Positions 1 through 5,066 of a stretch of 5,100 nt of DNA are shown here, in pieces (within the stretch, counting starts at the first letter, position 1; each line of letters starts with the position of its first letter). The position numbers and the translations under genes were made by a program. The DNA comes from Gammaproteobacteria bacterium (GTDB taxonomy: Bacteria > Pseudomonadota > Gammaproteobacteria > HK1): assembly GCA_013042035.1 (NCBI GenBank), contig JABDQX010000144.1:1-5100 (forward strand), given 5' to 3'. The notes under the pieces are model-generated. The model ran no database searches, was not told the DNA's origin, and was given only the letters and a program-made list of their open reading frames with translations.

Positions 1-1060
1 GGGCAAGGATGAGGGAATCGGCCTCGAGTTCTTCGAATTCCCCGGTCGGTTGTGGCTTGCCCTTTTCATCGACACGCATGATCTCCACCTTAAAGGTGCT
101 GCGGTCGATCTCCCGGATGGTGCGCAACCAGTGGATCTTGACACCTTCTTCCTCGGCCTCTTCCGCCTCGAATTGGTGGGCGGGCATGTGATCCCGGTCA
201 CGCCGATAGATGATGAGGGCCTCTTCCGCCCCCAGCCGCTTTGCCGTGCGCGCCGCATCCATGGCGGTGTTGCCGCCCCCGTAGATGGCGACTCGCCGCC
301 CGAGTTTGAGGTCTTTTCCGTCCTCGACGCTTTTCAGGAAACTGACGGCATCCATGATCTTCCCGGCATCTTGCTGAGGAATTTCCGTGCGCTTGCTAAG
401 GTGTGCACCGATGGCAAGGAACACGGCATCGAACTTTCCTTGTTCTTTTTCGGTCAGCAAATCCTCAACCTTATGGTTTAGAAGGATCTTTACACCAAAA
501 TCTTCGATTCGTTTAATTTCGTCATCAAGAACCTTGCGCGGTAAACGATATTTGGGGATGCCGAAATGCATCATGCCGCCGGCGACGGGCCCGGCTTCAT
601 GGATCTCGACGTCATGCCCCATGCGTCTCAGGTGATAGGCCGCCGATAATCCGCTGGGCCCCGCCCCGACCACCAAAACCCGTTTGCCGGACGGTTGGGC
701 CGATGGCTGGAGCTGCCAACTGTTTTTGATGGCCTGATCACCGAGGAAGCGTTCGATGGCGTGGATATTGACAGTGGCATCCAGGCGGGTTCGATTGCAG
801 GCGCTCTCGCAAGGGTGATAGCATACACGCCCATGTACAGAAGGCAGCGGGTTGTCTTTCATGAGCACTTCCCATGCCTTCTGAAACTCTCCCTGCTGGA
901 CCAGCGCCAGCCACGCCTGGATATTTTCTCCAGCGGGGCAGGCGTTATTACACGGTGGCAGCAAATCCACATACAAAGGGCGCTGTATCCGTTGGGGCCC
1001 TGAAAATTGTTCGTGGGCAAGATCCGCTGGGCGCGTTATATCATGTTGCTGTTCGGTCAT
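1..1060 (-). CDS. GltD-like FAD/NAD(P)H Fe-S oxidoreductase (glutamate synthase small-subunit family), 3' end outside window
   Basis: Reading the minus strand from ATG at 1060 gives 353 residues with no stop before the window edge. The N-terminus has a cysteine-rich Fe-S region: C37-x3-C41-P-A-G and GRVC80-x3-C84-x3-C88. Next comes an FAD-binding Rossmann motif VVGAGPSG (130-137) and the family segment GGMMHFGIPKYRLP (161-174). The nucleotide-binding motif GGGNTAMDAAR follows at 261-271, then IIYRRDRDHMPA (283-294), where the paired Arg suggests NADPH. The visible end, ELEADSLILA, is the usual lead into the second FAD motif. Family members move electrons between NAD(P)H, flavin and Fe-S partners in the cytoplasm. 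Classical GltD pairs with GltB, and relatives pair with 2-oxoacid:acceptor oxidoreductases or, as DsrL, with sulfur oxidation. The partner would lie downstream, outside the window, so the exact role is open. An AGGA lies 10 nt before the ATG. The family call is firm and the substrate is unknown. Confidence 0.9.
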   Translation of the reverse strand, partial: MTEQQHDITRPADLAHEQFSGPQRIQRPLYVDLLPPCNNACPAGENIQAWLALVQQGEFQKAWEVLMKDNPLPSVHGRVCYHPCESACNRTRLDATVNIHAIERFLGDQAIKNSWQLQPSAQPSGKRVLVVGAGPSGLSAAYHLRRMGHDVEIHEAGPVAGGMMHFGIPKYRLPRKVLDDEIKRIEDFGVKILLNHKVEDLLTEKEQGKFDAVFLAIGAHLSKRTEIPQQDAGKIMDAVSFLKSVEDGKDLKLGRRVAIYGGGNTAMDAARTAKRLGAEEALIIYRRDRDHMPAHQFEAEEAEEEGVKIHWLRTIREIDRSTFKVEIMRVDEKGKPQPTGEFEELEADSLILA

Positions 1061-1111
1061 ATTTTGATTTTCCTGAATCCAGGCTACCGTTTCGATTTGG
1101 GTACGATAGCC

Positions 1112-1139
1112 ATTATCGCAAAGCTGTATCCGTATGCAA
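1112..1139 (-). promoter_or_regulatory. Predicted sigma70-type promoter for the GltD-like gene
   Basis: On the minus strand a -35 TTGCAT (1139-1134) and a -10 GATAAT (1117-1112) are separated by 16 bp. This would place the transcript start near 1105, about 45 nt before the ATG at 1060. The -10 overlaps a short inverted repeat, CGATA-gccat-TATCG (1104-1118), which could be an operator but is only 5 bp per arm. The match is by eye and has no experimental support. Confidence 0.45.
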
Positions 1140-1163
1140 AACTCATCCTGGACGGATAAACGA

Positions 1164-2048
1164 ATGGAAGGACCGTCTGTAATACCCGGTGTTCTGTATG
1201 TCGTTGCCACCCCGATCGGAAACCTCGGGGATAATACCCTTCGCGCGTTACAAGTGCTCGGTAGTGTCGATCTGATACTGGCCGAGGATACGCGTATCAG
1301 CGCGCGCCTGCTGCGGCGATTTACGATTACAACGCGGCTCAAGGCGTTTCATGAGCACAATGAACAAAAAATGGCGCCCTGGGTTGTCGAGCAGCTTGAT
1401 GAGGGCATGAGTATCGCCCTGATTTCGGATGCCGGCACACCGTTATTACGCGACCCTGGATTGTATCTCATGCGGTTGCTTCGTGCGCAGGGTAAAAAAA
1501 CCGTTCCGGTACCGGGGCCAAGCGCCCTTGTCTGTGCCCTGTCGGTTGCGGGCCTACCCACGGATCGATTCGTTTTCGAGGGTTTCCTGCCCGTGAAGCG
1601 GGAGGCAAGACGTCACCGGCTCCAGGGATTGGTGGAAGAGGCCCGGACACTGGTCGTGTATGAGGCCCCTCATCGAATCCTGGCAACGACTCAGGATATG
1701 GCCGAGGTCCTTGGTGGTGAACGCCAGGTGGTTATTGCCAGGGAACTCACCAAGGCCTTCGAGACTATCTATTCGGGTTCGTTATCGGCGATCGCGCATC
1801 GTCTGTCGGAAGACAGCAACAACCAACGGGGCGAATTCGTGGTGGTTGTCGAGGGCAAACCCAAGGTAGATCCGATAGAAGGGGCGGGGGAGGGGGCCGT
1901 GACAGCGGAAGATCAACGGATCCTCCATCTCCTGATGGAAGAGCTGCCACTCAAAAAGGCGGTTATTCTGGCCGCCCGGCTGACGGGACGGAAGAAAAAC
2001 GCGCTCTATCGAATTGCCCTACAAGAACATGCTAGCGCTCCTCAATAA
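1164..2048 (+). CDS. rsmI: 16S rRNA (cytidine1402-2'-O)-methyltransferase RsmI
   Basis: RsmI uses S-adenosylmethionine to 2'-O-methylate C1402 in the decoding centre of 16S rRNA and belongs to the tetrapyrrole (corrin/porphyrin) methylase superfamily. From ATG 1164 the protein is 294 residues, close to the usual length of about 285. Family motifs appear in order: VATPIGNLGD (14-23), AEDTR (40-44), LISDAGTPLLRDPG (86-99), VPGPSA (116-121), FEGFLP (138-143), YEAPHR (166-171) and ARELTK (192-197). The C-terminal helical domain ends with an RKKNALYRIAL segment typical of the family. An in-frame ATG at 1134 would add ten residues, but it lies inside the -35 box proposed for the divergent gene and has no Shine-Dalgarno. 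The 1164 start has only a weak GGACGG upstream, so the start is uncertain and the family assignment is not. In E. coli the divergent neighbour is lpoA, whereas here it is the GltD-like gene. Confidence 0.95.
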   Translation: MEGPSVIPGVLYVVATPIGNLGDNTLRALQVLGSVDLILAEDTRISARLLRRFTITTRLKAFHEHNEQKMAPWVVEQLDEGMSIALISDAGTPLLRDPGLYLMRLLRAQGKKTVPVPGPSALVCALSVAGLPTDRFVFEGFLPVKREARRHRLQGLVEEARTLVVYEAPHRILATTQDMAEVLGGERQVVIARELTKAFETIYSGSLSAIAHRLSEDSNNQRGEFVVVVEGKPKVDPIEGAGEGAVTAEDQRILHLLMEELPLKKAVILAARLTGRKKNALYRIALQEHASAPQ

Positions 2049-2071
2049 TGCTGCACCGCAACATTATTGAG
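2041..2071 (+). terminator. Perfect 10-bp stem-loop overlapping the rsmI stop codon, possible terminator
   Basis: CTCAATAATG (2041-2050) and CATTATTGAG (2062-2071) are perfect inverted arms around an 11-nt loop that can add three more pairs (TGC/GCA). The TAA stop of rsmI lies inside the left arm. No U-run follows, because the foldback element begins immediately, so intrinsic termination is doubtful. The hairpin may protect the transcript end or may be a terminator that lost its U-tract. Confidence 0.4.
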
Positions 2072-2232
2072 AGCCTGTTTGGTTAAAGTGATATCGGCTG
2101 CAAAAGCAGTAAAATCGGCCCCTGTTTCCCGCAAATTCTCGGCCAATAGTTCACTATTGACCTCCAATTTGCGAAAAAATGGCCTAAATTCCCTGCTTTT
2201 TCGCTACGATACCCTTTAACCAAACAGGCTCT
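2070..2232. mobile_element. 163-bp palindromic foldback (MITE-like) element
   Basis: The two ends carry perfect 19-bp inverted repeats: AGAGCCTGTTTGGTTAAAG (2070-2088) and its reverse complement (2214-2232). The similarity continues inward to the centre as an imperfect palindrome. Matching blocks include TATCG (2092-2096 with the complement of 2207-2211), AAAAGCAG (2102-2109 with 2193-2200), GGCC, CGCAAATT (2130-2137 with 2166-2173) and AATAGT-tc-ACTATT at the centre (2145-2158). Each arm is about 80 nt, so either strand could fold into one long hairpin. It lies in the gap between the convergent rsmI and FmdB-like genes and has no coding capacity. No target-site duplication is obvious: the flanks read ATTATTG on the left and AGGCCGG on the right. 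Size and structure resemble non-autonomous elements such as Correia repeats, but the sequence is not one I recognise. Confidence 0.75.
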
Positions 2233-2261
2233 AGGCCGGATTATTATGGATTAGCGAGAAA

Positions 2262-2495
2262 TTACCCGCACCCACACCCTCCACTACAACAGCTACCCAT
2301 ACTCGGTTGATAGGTCGGACCACCGCCGGCGATACCCGCGAGCAGACCAACGCCGCCGCTAATCACCCTGCGCACCGGTAACCCTGTTTCCGGATCCGTG
2401 CTTAACGGTTCGTCCGCCATGCGTTGCTCAAGCTCGAAGCGCCGAGGTTCGGTGGAAGGATCTTCCGGGATGGTTTCATAGACATAGGTTGGCAT
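2262..2495 (-). CDS. FmdB-like small protein lacking the zinc-ribbon cysteines, with Cys-rich C-terminal tail
   Basis: This gene encodes 77 residues. The start MPTYVYE and the later DEPLST...PVRRVISGG (28-48) match the framework of FmdB/zinc-ribbon regulators, which usually read MPTYEYRCxxCG...CPxCG...VRR. Both CxxC pairs are missing here: the first is replaced by TIPEDPSTEPRR and the second by DPETG, so the classical zinc site cannot form. Instead a glycine-rich linker (47-59) leads to a tail with Cys69, Cys70, Cys74 and Cys76 (CCSGGCGCG), which could bind a metal. No signal peptide or membrane segment is seen, so it is probably cytoplasmic. The function is unknown, and a regulatory role should not be assumed from the family name. 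AGGAG (2511-2507) lies 11 nt before the ATG, a long spacing. The gene has its own likely promoter downstream of anmK. Confidence 0.75.
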   Translation of the reverse strand: MPTYVYETIPEDPSTEPRRFELEQRMADEPLSTDPETGLPVRRVISGGVGLLAGIAGGGPTYQPSMGSCCSGGCGCG

Positions 2496-2533
2496 TTATT
2501 ATCGCGCTCCTGTTCATTGAAATAGTGGGCGAA

Positions 2534-2562
2534 ACTATAAAGGCAGGGACCTGTCCTTGCAA
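2534..2562 (-). promoter_or_regulatory. Predicted sigma70-type promoter for the FmdB-like gene
   Basis: On the minus strand the -35 TTGCAA (2562-2557) and the -10 TATAGT (2539-2534) are separated by exactly 17 bp, with 4/6 and 5/6 consensus matches. The start would be near 2527, about 32 nt before the ATG. The spacer contains a small inverted repeat, GGAC-ag-GTCC. This suggests the gene can be transcribed independently of anmK. Confidence 0.5.
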
Positions 2563-2593
2563 GGTTATCGGCACTTTGAAAAACGATTGCCTT

Positions 2594-2620
2594 GCCTGTT
2601 TGTTCAAAGGGTATCGTCGC
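2594..2620 (+). repeat. Diverged copy of the foldback-element end, overlapping the anmK stop codon
   Basis: The plus strand here reads GCCTGTTTG, then AAAGGGTATCGT after three bases, then GC one base later. It matches the reverse complement of the right end of the foldback element (2203-2229) at 24 of 27 positions. The outer tip faces left, so the element body would extend into anmK. The anmK TGA (2606-2604) and its last five codons fall inside this copy. No second end is visible inside anmK, so this is a solitary or truncated end. Confidence 0.7.
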
Positions 2621-3755
2621 TCTGGTGAGGCACCAGTGCCCCCGGATAAACCGCCCCGAGCATAACCGGATGGCGCGCGCCGGTGACGGAAGGCACATTC
2701 CCGGGCAATCCATCCAGTCGTTGTTTTGCGAGCCAGGCAAAGGCCATCGCCTCCACCCAGTCCGGATCGACGCCATGGCGAGCGGTCGTATCCACAAGGC
2801 AATGGGGCAGTTGCCCGTCGAGTCCCTCCATCAACAGTGGATTCCAAGCGCCTCCCCCACAAACGAATACCTCCTGGCAATCCGGTGCGTATTGCCCAAT
2901 GGCATCGCGCAGTGTTGTCACGGTCAGATCGCACAAGGTTCGCTGAATATCCACCGGGGATGGCGCGGGGTGAATATCGGCAACACACGAATGCAACCAA
3001 TCCAGGTTGAAATACTCACGCCCGCTGGTTTTGGGCGGTGGCAGTGAAAAATATGGATCGCGACGAAACCTCTCCAACAATGGGGCGTCGCACTGCCCTT
3101 GACGTGCCCAGTGTGCGTCAACATCCATGGGCACGCCAAGGTTAACGGCCGCCCAGGCATCCAGCAGGACATTACCGGGCCCCGTGTCGAAGCCGGTTAT
3201 CTCATCGGAGCGTGCCGGCAGAATCGTGATATTGGAAATGCCACCGATATTGATCACGACCCGATTTTTCCGCGGGCTTTGAAACATGGCATGGTGGAAA
3301 GCCGGCACCAGGGGCGCCCCTTGTCCGCCAGCGGCCATATCCCGGCGCCTGAAATCGGCAACTGTCATGATACTGGTGCGCTCGGCGATGATGTTCGGAT
3401 CGGCAATCTGTAATGTAAACGGTGAATCGCCCGTTGGCCGATGGCGAACCGTTTGTCCGTGGGACCCGATCGCCCGGATCTCGGCGGGTTCGCGCCCTGT
3501 CTGCTCCAGCAACGCCATAACGGCCTCGGCAAAAAGCTCCCCCAGCAACACATCCAACGTTGCCAGCTCATCCACCGTATCCTTGCCCGTATTCGTACAC
3601 ACCGATATCAGGCGCGCGCGCAGTTCCGCAGGTATGGGGTGCATCCGGGAGGCCACGAGGGCCGGGCGAGGCGCACCAAAATCCACCAGCCCAGCGTCGA
3701 CGCCATCCATGCTGGTGCCGGATAATGCGCCGATAAACAATCTATTTTCGTCCAT
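2604..3755 (-). CDS. anmK: Anhydro-N-acetylmuramic acid kinase AnmK
   Basis: AnmK cleaves the 1,6-anhydro ring of anhydro-MurNAc with water and phosphorylates it using ATP to MurNAc-6-phosphate, in cytoplasmic recycling of peptidoglycan. From ATG 3755 it is 383 residues (family about 370). Visible motifs are FIGALSGTSMDGVD (7-20), the ASKHA-fold phosphate loop; IGSHGQTVRH (96-105); DFRRRDMAAGGQGAPL (134-149); VVINIGGISNIT (166-177); GFDTGPGN (188-195), whose Asp should be the catalytic base; SGREYFNLDWL (244-254); VCGGGAWNPLLM (298-309); and VTGA...VMLGAVYPG (357-372). The conserved core ends at YPG, and the last residues, ending SDDTL, are encoded in a repeat copy. A GTG at 3770 is an alternative start, and neither start has a clear Shine-Dalgarno. 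The 28-bp gap to the upstream microprotein gene suggests co-transcription, possibly with translational coupling. Confidence 0.95.
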   Translation of the reverse strand: MDENRLFIGALSGTSMDGVDAGLVDFGAPRPALVASRMHPIPAELRARLISVCTNTGKDTVDELATLDVLLGELFAEAVMALLEQTGREPAEIRAIGSHGQTVRHRPTGDSPFTLQIADPNIIAERTSIMTVADFRRRDMAAGGQGAPLVPAFHHAMFQSPRKNRVVINIGGISNITILPARSDEITGFDTGPGNVLLDAWAAVNLGVPMDVDAHWARQGQCDAPLLERFRRDPYFSLPPPKTSGREYFNLDWLHSCVADIHPAPSPVDIQRTLCDLTVTTLRDAIGQYAPDCQEVFVCGGGAWNPLLMEGLDGQLPHCLVDTTARHGVDPDWVEAMAFAWLAKQRLDGLPGNVPSVTGARHPVMLGAVYPGALVPHQSDDTL

Positions 3756-3783
3756 TCCGAGGTGATTCACGATTCCACGCGGG

Positions 3784-3876
3784 TTATTTGGCCTTGCGCG
3801 CGGCATCGAGCGCAAGGTAAGTGAGGAAACCAACAGCGCTAATCAAAACAACAGCGGCAATAATCGTCATCGTCAT
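3784..3876 (-). CDS. 30-residue single-pass membrane microprotein upstream of anmK
   Basis: The minus strand reads MTMTIIAAVVLISAVGFLTY LALDAARKAK, 30 residues ending in TAA. Residues 5-22 form a clean hydrophobic segment, followed by a short basic tail (RKAK), which predicts an inner-membrane anchor with the C-terminus in the cytoplasm. GAGGAG sits 8 nt before the ATG and is one of the best ribosome binding sites in the window, which is the main reason to believe the gene. A second ATG at codon 3 is possible. The stop lies 28 bp before the anmK ATG (13 bp before the alternative GTG), so the two are probably in one operon. I recognise no family. A role near AnmK would be guesswork; single-helix accessory proteins and toxin-like peptides also have this shape. 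Confidence 0.6.
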   Translation of the reverse strand: MTMTIIAAVVLISAVGFLTYLALDAARKAK

Positions 3877-3884
3877 TTTCACAA

Positions 3885-3890
3885 CTCCTC
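3885..3890 (-). promoter_or_regulatory. Strong Shine-Dalgarno (GAGGAG) for the microprotein
   Basis: GAGGAG on the minus strand lies 8 nt upstream of the ATG at 3876-3874, with an A/T-rich spacer. This is much stronger than the sites before rsmI or anmK and supports translation of the very short frame. Confidence 0.6.
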
Positions 3891-3938
3891 GATACTTGCG
3901 ATTTTTTGTAACTGCCTACCATGCAGGCTCGATGTTGG

Positions 3939-3952
3939 CTTATCCGGATAAG
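3939..3952. promoter_or_regulatory. 14-bp perfect palindrome, possible operator
   Basis: CTTATCCGGATAAG is a perfect palindrome about 63 bp upstream of the microprotein start. Its position would suit an operator for the microprotein-anmK transcript. No convincing promoter could be placed around it, and a 14-bp palindrome is not rare in 5 kb, so this is only a candidate. Confidence 0.25.
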
Positions 3953-3965
3953 GGCGCTGATTTTC

Positions 3966-4150
3966 TCTGCCGTCCCTGGCACTGGGCCTGTCCCCGCGAA
4001 GGCGGGGATCCGCCAATCCCTGGCGGGATGACGGGGGATTGGCGTGATTCGAACGGGTCGCTTCTCCTGAATTACCGCTCCCCGTCATCCCGGCATGGAT
4101 ACGTCATTCTCGCGAAAGCGGGAACGGGATCCAGTGCCAGGGATGGTAGA
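3966..4150. repeat. 185-bp nested inverted-repeat element (REP-type hairpins in opposite orientation)
   Basis: The ends TCTGCCGTCCCTGGCACTGG (3966-3985) and the complement of 4131-4150 match at 18 of 20 positions. Inside are three perfect inverted pairs or hairpins: TCCCCGC-gaag-GCGGGGA (3991-4008), CGCCAATCCC (4011-4020) with GGGATTGGCG (4035-4044), and CGGGATGACGGGG (4024-4036) with CCCCGTCATCCCG (4080-4092). A fourth hairpin, TTCTCGC-gaaa-GCGGGAA (4107-4124), has one T-G pair. The right half, GTCATTCTCGCGAAAGCGGG followed by ATCCAGTG, matches the widespread proteobacterial intergenic repeat GTCATTCCCGCGAAAGCGGG followed by AATCCAGTG. An open frame crosses it but is repeat-derived. The rest of the gene-free stretch 3877-4280 holds only the palindrome at 3939 and the tonB promoter region. 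Confidence 0.75.
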
Positions 4151-4201
4151 AATACATGGAAGCTGGCGTAAACTCGGGGTACGGTAGAAGGTAGTTACAC
4201 T

Positions 4202-4229
4202 TTTTCACTCATTTTTGCCTTGCTATGAA
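4202..4229 (+). promoter_or_regulatory. Predicted extended -10 promoter for the tonB-like gene
   Basis: TGcTATGAA (4221-4229) is an extended -10 (TG-n before TATGAA), with TTTTCA at 4202-4207 as a weak -35 and a 16-bp spacer. The start would be near 4236, about 45 nt before the chosen ATG. This also argues against the upstream in-frame TTG at 4215 as the translation start. Confidence 0.4.
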
Positions 4230-4280
4230 GCACAATCCGAATTTTGCATTTACCTCCTTGGATATCATGACCCATTGGCC

Positions 4281-4949
4281 ATGAGTGGAGAGCGTCGCCT
4301 GATGGGTATCGCCATGGTTGTGTCGGTACTTATGCACGGTTTGGTTCTGTTCGTCGTATCGACTGATGTCGTGATTCGCGCCAAGGCCCAGGAACGGAAG
4401 GCGGAACAGGCGATTAGAGTGAGTTTTTCCATGCCAAGACGAGCGATCGAGCCGGAATCCGAACCCGAGTCTGAACCTGTCGCCGAGATCAAACCCAAAC
4501 CTATACCAAAACCCGAATCAAAGCCCGAACCTAAACCCAGACCCAAGCCCAAGCCCAAGCCAAAACCCAGGCCAGAATCCAAGGCAGCGCCACAAGTCAA
4601 GCCGCCGCCAGTCACGCAGCCAACCGTCACGCAACCGCCGAGCACGCCGGCGGCGCCCGATCTCGCAGTGCTGAAAGCCGCCTACGTGAGCCGGCTGCTG
4701 GAACGCATTGAGGCGCACAAGCAATATCCCAGGGCGGCTCGCCGCCGCGGCATCCAGGGCAGGATACGCGTTAGTCTACAGGTGTTGGCCAACGGGAATA
4801 TCAAGGGGCTGCGGCTGGAAGGTGGCCACAAGCTGTTGAGACGCGCCGCCCGCCGGGCCATCGAACAGGCGCTGCCCCTGCCACCTCCGCCGAGCGAGTT
4901 CGGTTCCCGTTTTGCCTTGGCCTATGCCATGGAGTTCAAGATCAAGTGA
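4281..4949 (+). CDS. tonB: TonB-family energy transducer
   Basis: TonB proteins sit in the inner membrane with ExbB/ExbD, span the periplasm and pass proton-motive energy to outer-membrane TonB-dependent receptors. From ATG 4281 the protein is 222 residues. A short basic N-terminus (MSGERR) precedes one membrane helix (about 9-28) that contains Ser15-x3-His19, matching the SxxxH motif TonB needs to couple to ExbB/D. A proline-rich periplasmic spacer follows. It is acidic first (EPESEPESEP, 57-66), then a run of KP/RP dipeptides (71-97), then a Pro/Thr stretch to about 126. The C-terminal TonB domain (about 134-222) shows the typical YPRAARRRGIQGRIRVSLQV, later LRRAARRAIEQALPLPPPP, and the closing beta strand. 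ATG 4302 is a possible later start but would shorten the cytoplasmic lead. No exbB, exbD or receptor gene is in the window, so its partners and substrate are unknown. Confidence 0.9.
   Translation: MSGERRLMGIAMVVSVLMHGLVLFVVSTDVVIRAKAQERKAEQAIRVSFSMPRRAIEPESEPESEPVAEIKPKPIPKPESKPEPKPRPKPKPKPKPRPESKAAPQVKPPPVTQPTVTQPPSTPAAPDLAVLKAAYVSRLLERIEAHKQYPRAARRRGIQGRIRVSLQVLANGNIKGLRLEGGHKLLRRAARRAIEQALPLPPPPSEFGSRFALAYAMEFKIK
4491..4583 (+). repeat. Tandem hexamer-like codon repeat in the tonB spacer
   Basis: Codons for Lys-Pro and Arg-Pro recur here, with three exact CCCAAG units in tandem at 4542-4559 and diverged units on both sides. Slippage at such repeats can change the length of the periplasmic spacer in steps of two residues. 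The reverse strand also stays open here as a Leu/Gly-rich shadow frame, which is an artefact. Confidence 0.6.
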
Positions 4950-5032
4950 ACGCCAGTTCTAACAATTCTCCCGTGGTTTGTTTTATCATGGTCTTAATAC
5001 GCGGACCTTGACCCTCCGGGGGGTTTCCATGT

Positions 5033-5043
5033 CAAACAGGCTC
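5033..5043 (-). repeat. 11-bp copy of the foldback-element tip upstream of ubiU
   Basis: CAAACAGGCTC here is identical to the last 11 bases of the foldback element (2221-2231), and both are followed by TAGG, with one extra C in this copy. The similarity does not extend inward, because the next bases lack the AAAGGGTATCG block. It may be a remnant end or chance. Confidence 0.3.
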
Positions 5044-5066
5044 CTAGGAATTAACCAATTACCCAT

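Noticed and set aside
50..481. 143-codon plus-strand frame opposite the GltD-like gene
   Set aside because: It is antisense to an unambiguous oxidoreductase coding region with conserved motifs and resembles no known family.
1134..1163. Upstream ATG extension of rsmI
   Set aside because: There is no Shine-Dalgarno, it lies inside the proposed divergent -35 box, and the ten added residues match no family feature.
2476..3000. 174-codon minus-strand frame overlapping the end of anmK and the following gap
   Set aside because: It is a shadow in another frame of anmK, which shows conserved motifs throughout.
3991..4124. Spaced hairpins considered as a CRISPR array
   Set aside because: There are only two similar hairpins, in opposite orientation and with different flanks; direct repeats with regular spacers are absent.
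3821..4171. 116-codon plus-strand open frame across the intergenic repeat
   Set aside because: It runs through the inverted-repeat element and encodes the familiar spurious AKAGT-type peptide of such repeats. It has no ribosome binding site and overlaps the better supported microprotein on the other strand.
4267..4284. Five-codon upstream frame MTHWP whose TGA overlaps the tonB ATG
   Set aside because: The overlap is the kind seen in translational coupling, but five codons with a poor ribosome binding site cannot be told from chance.
4265..4645. Minus-strand frame with a Leu-Gly repeat (LGLGLG), 126 codons
   Set aside because: It is the reverse complement of the Lys-Pro codon repeat in tonB and has no independent support.
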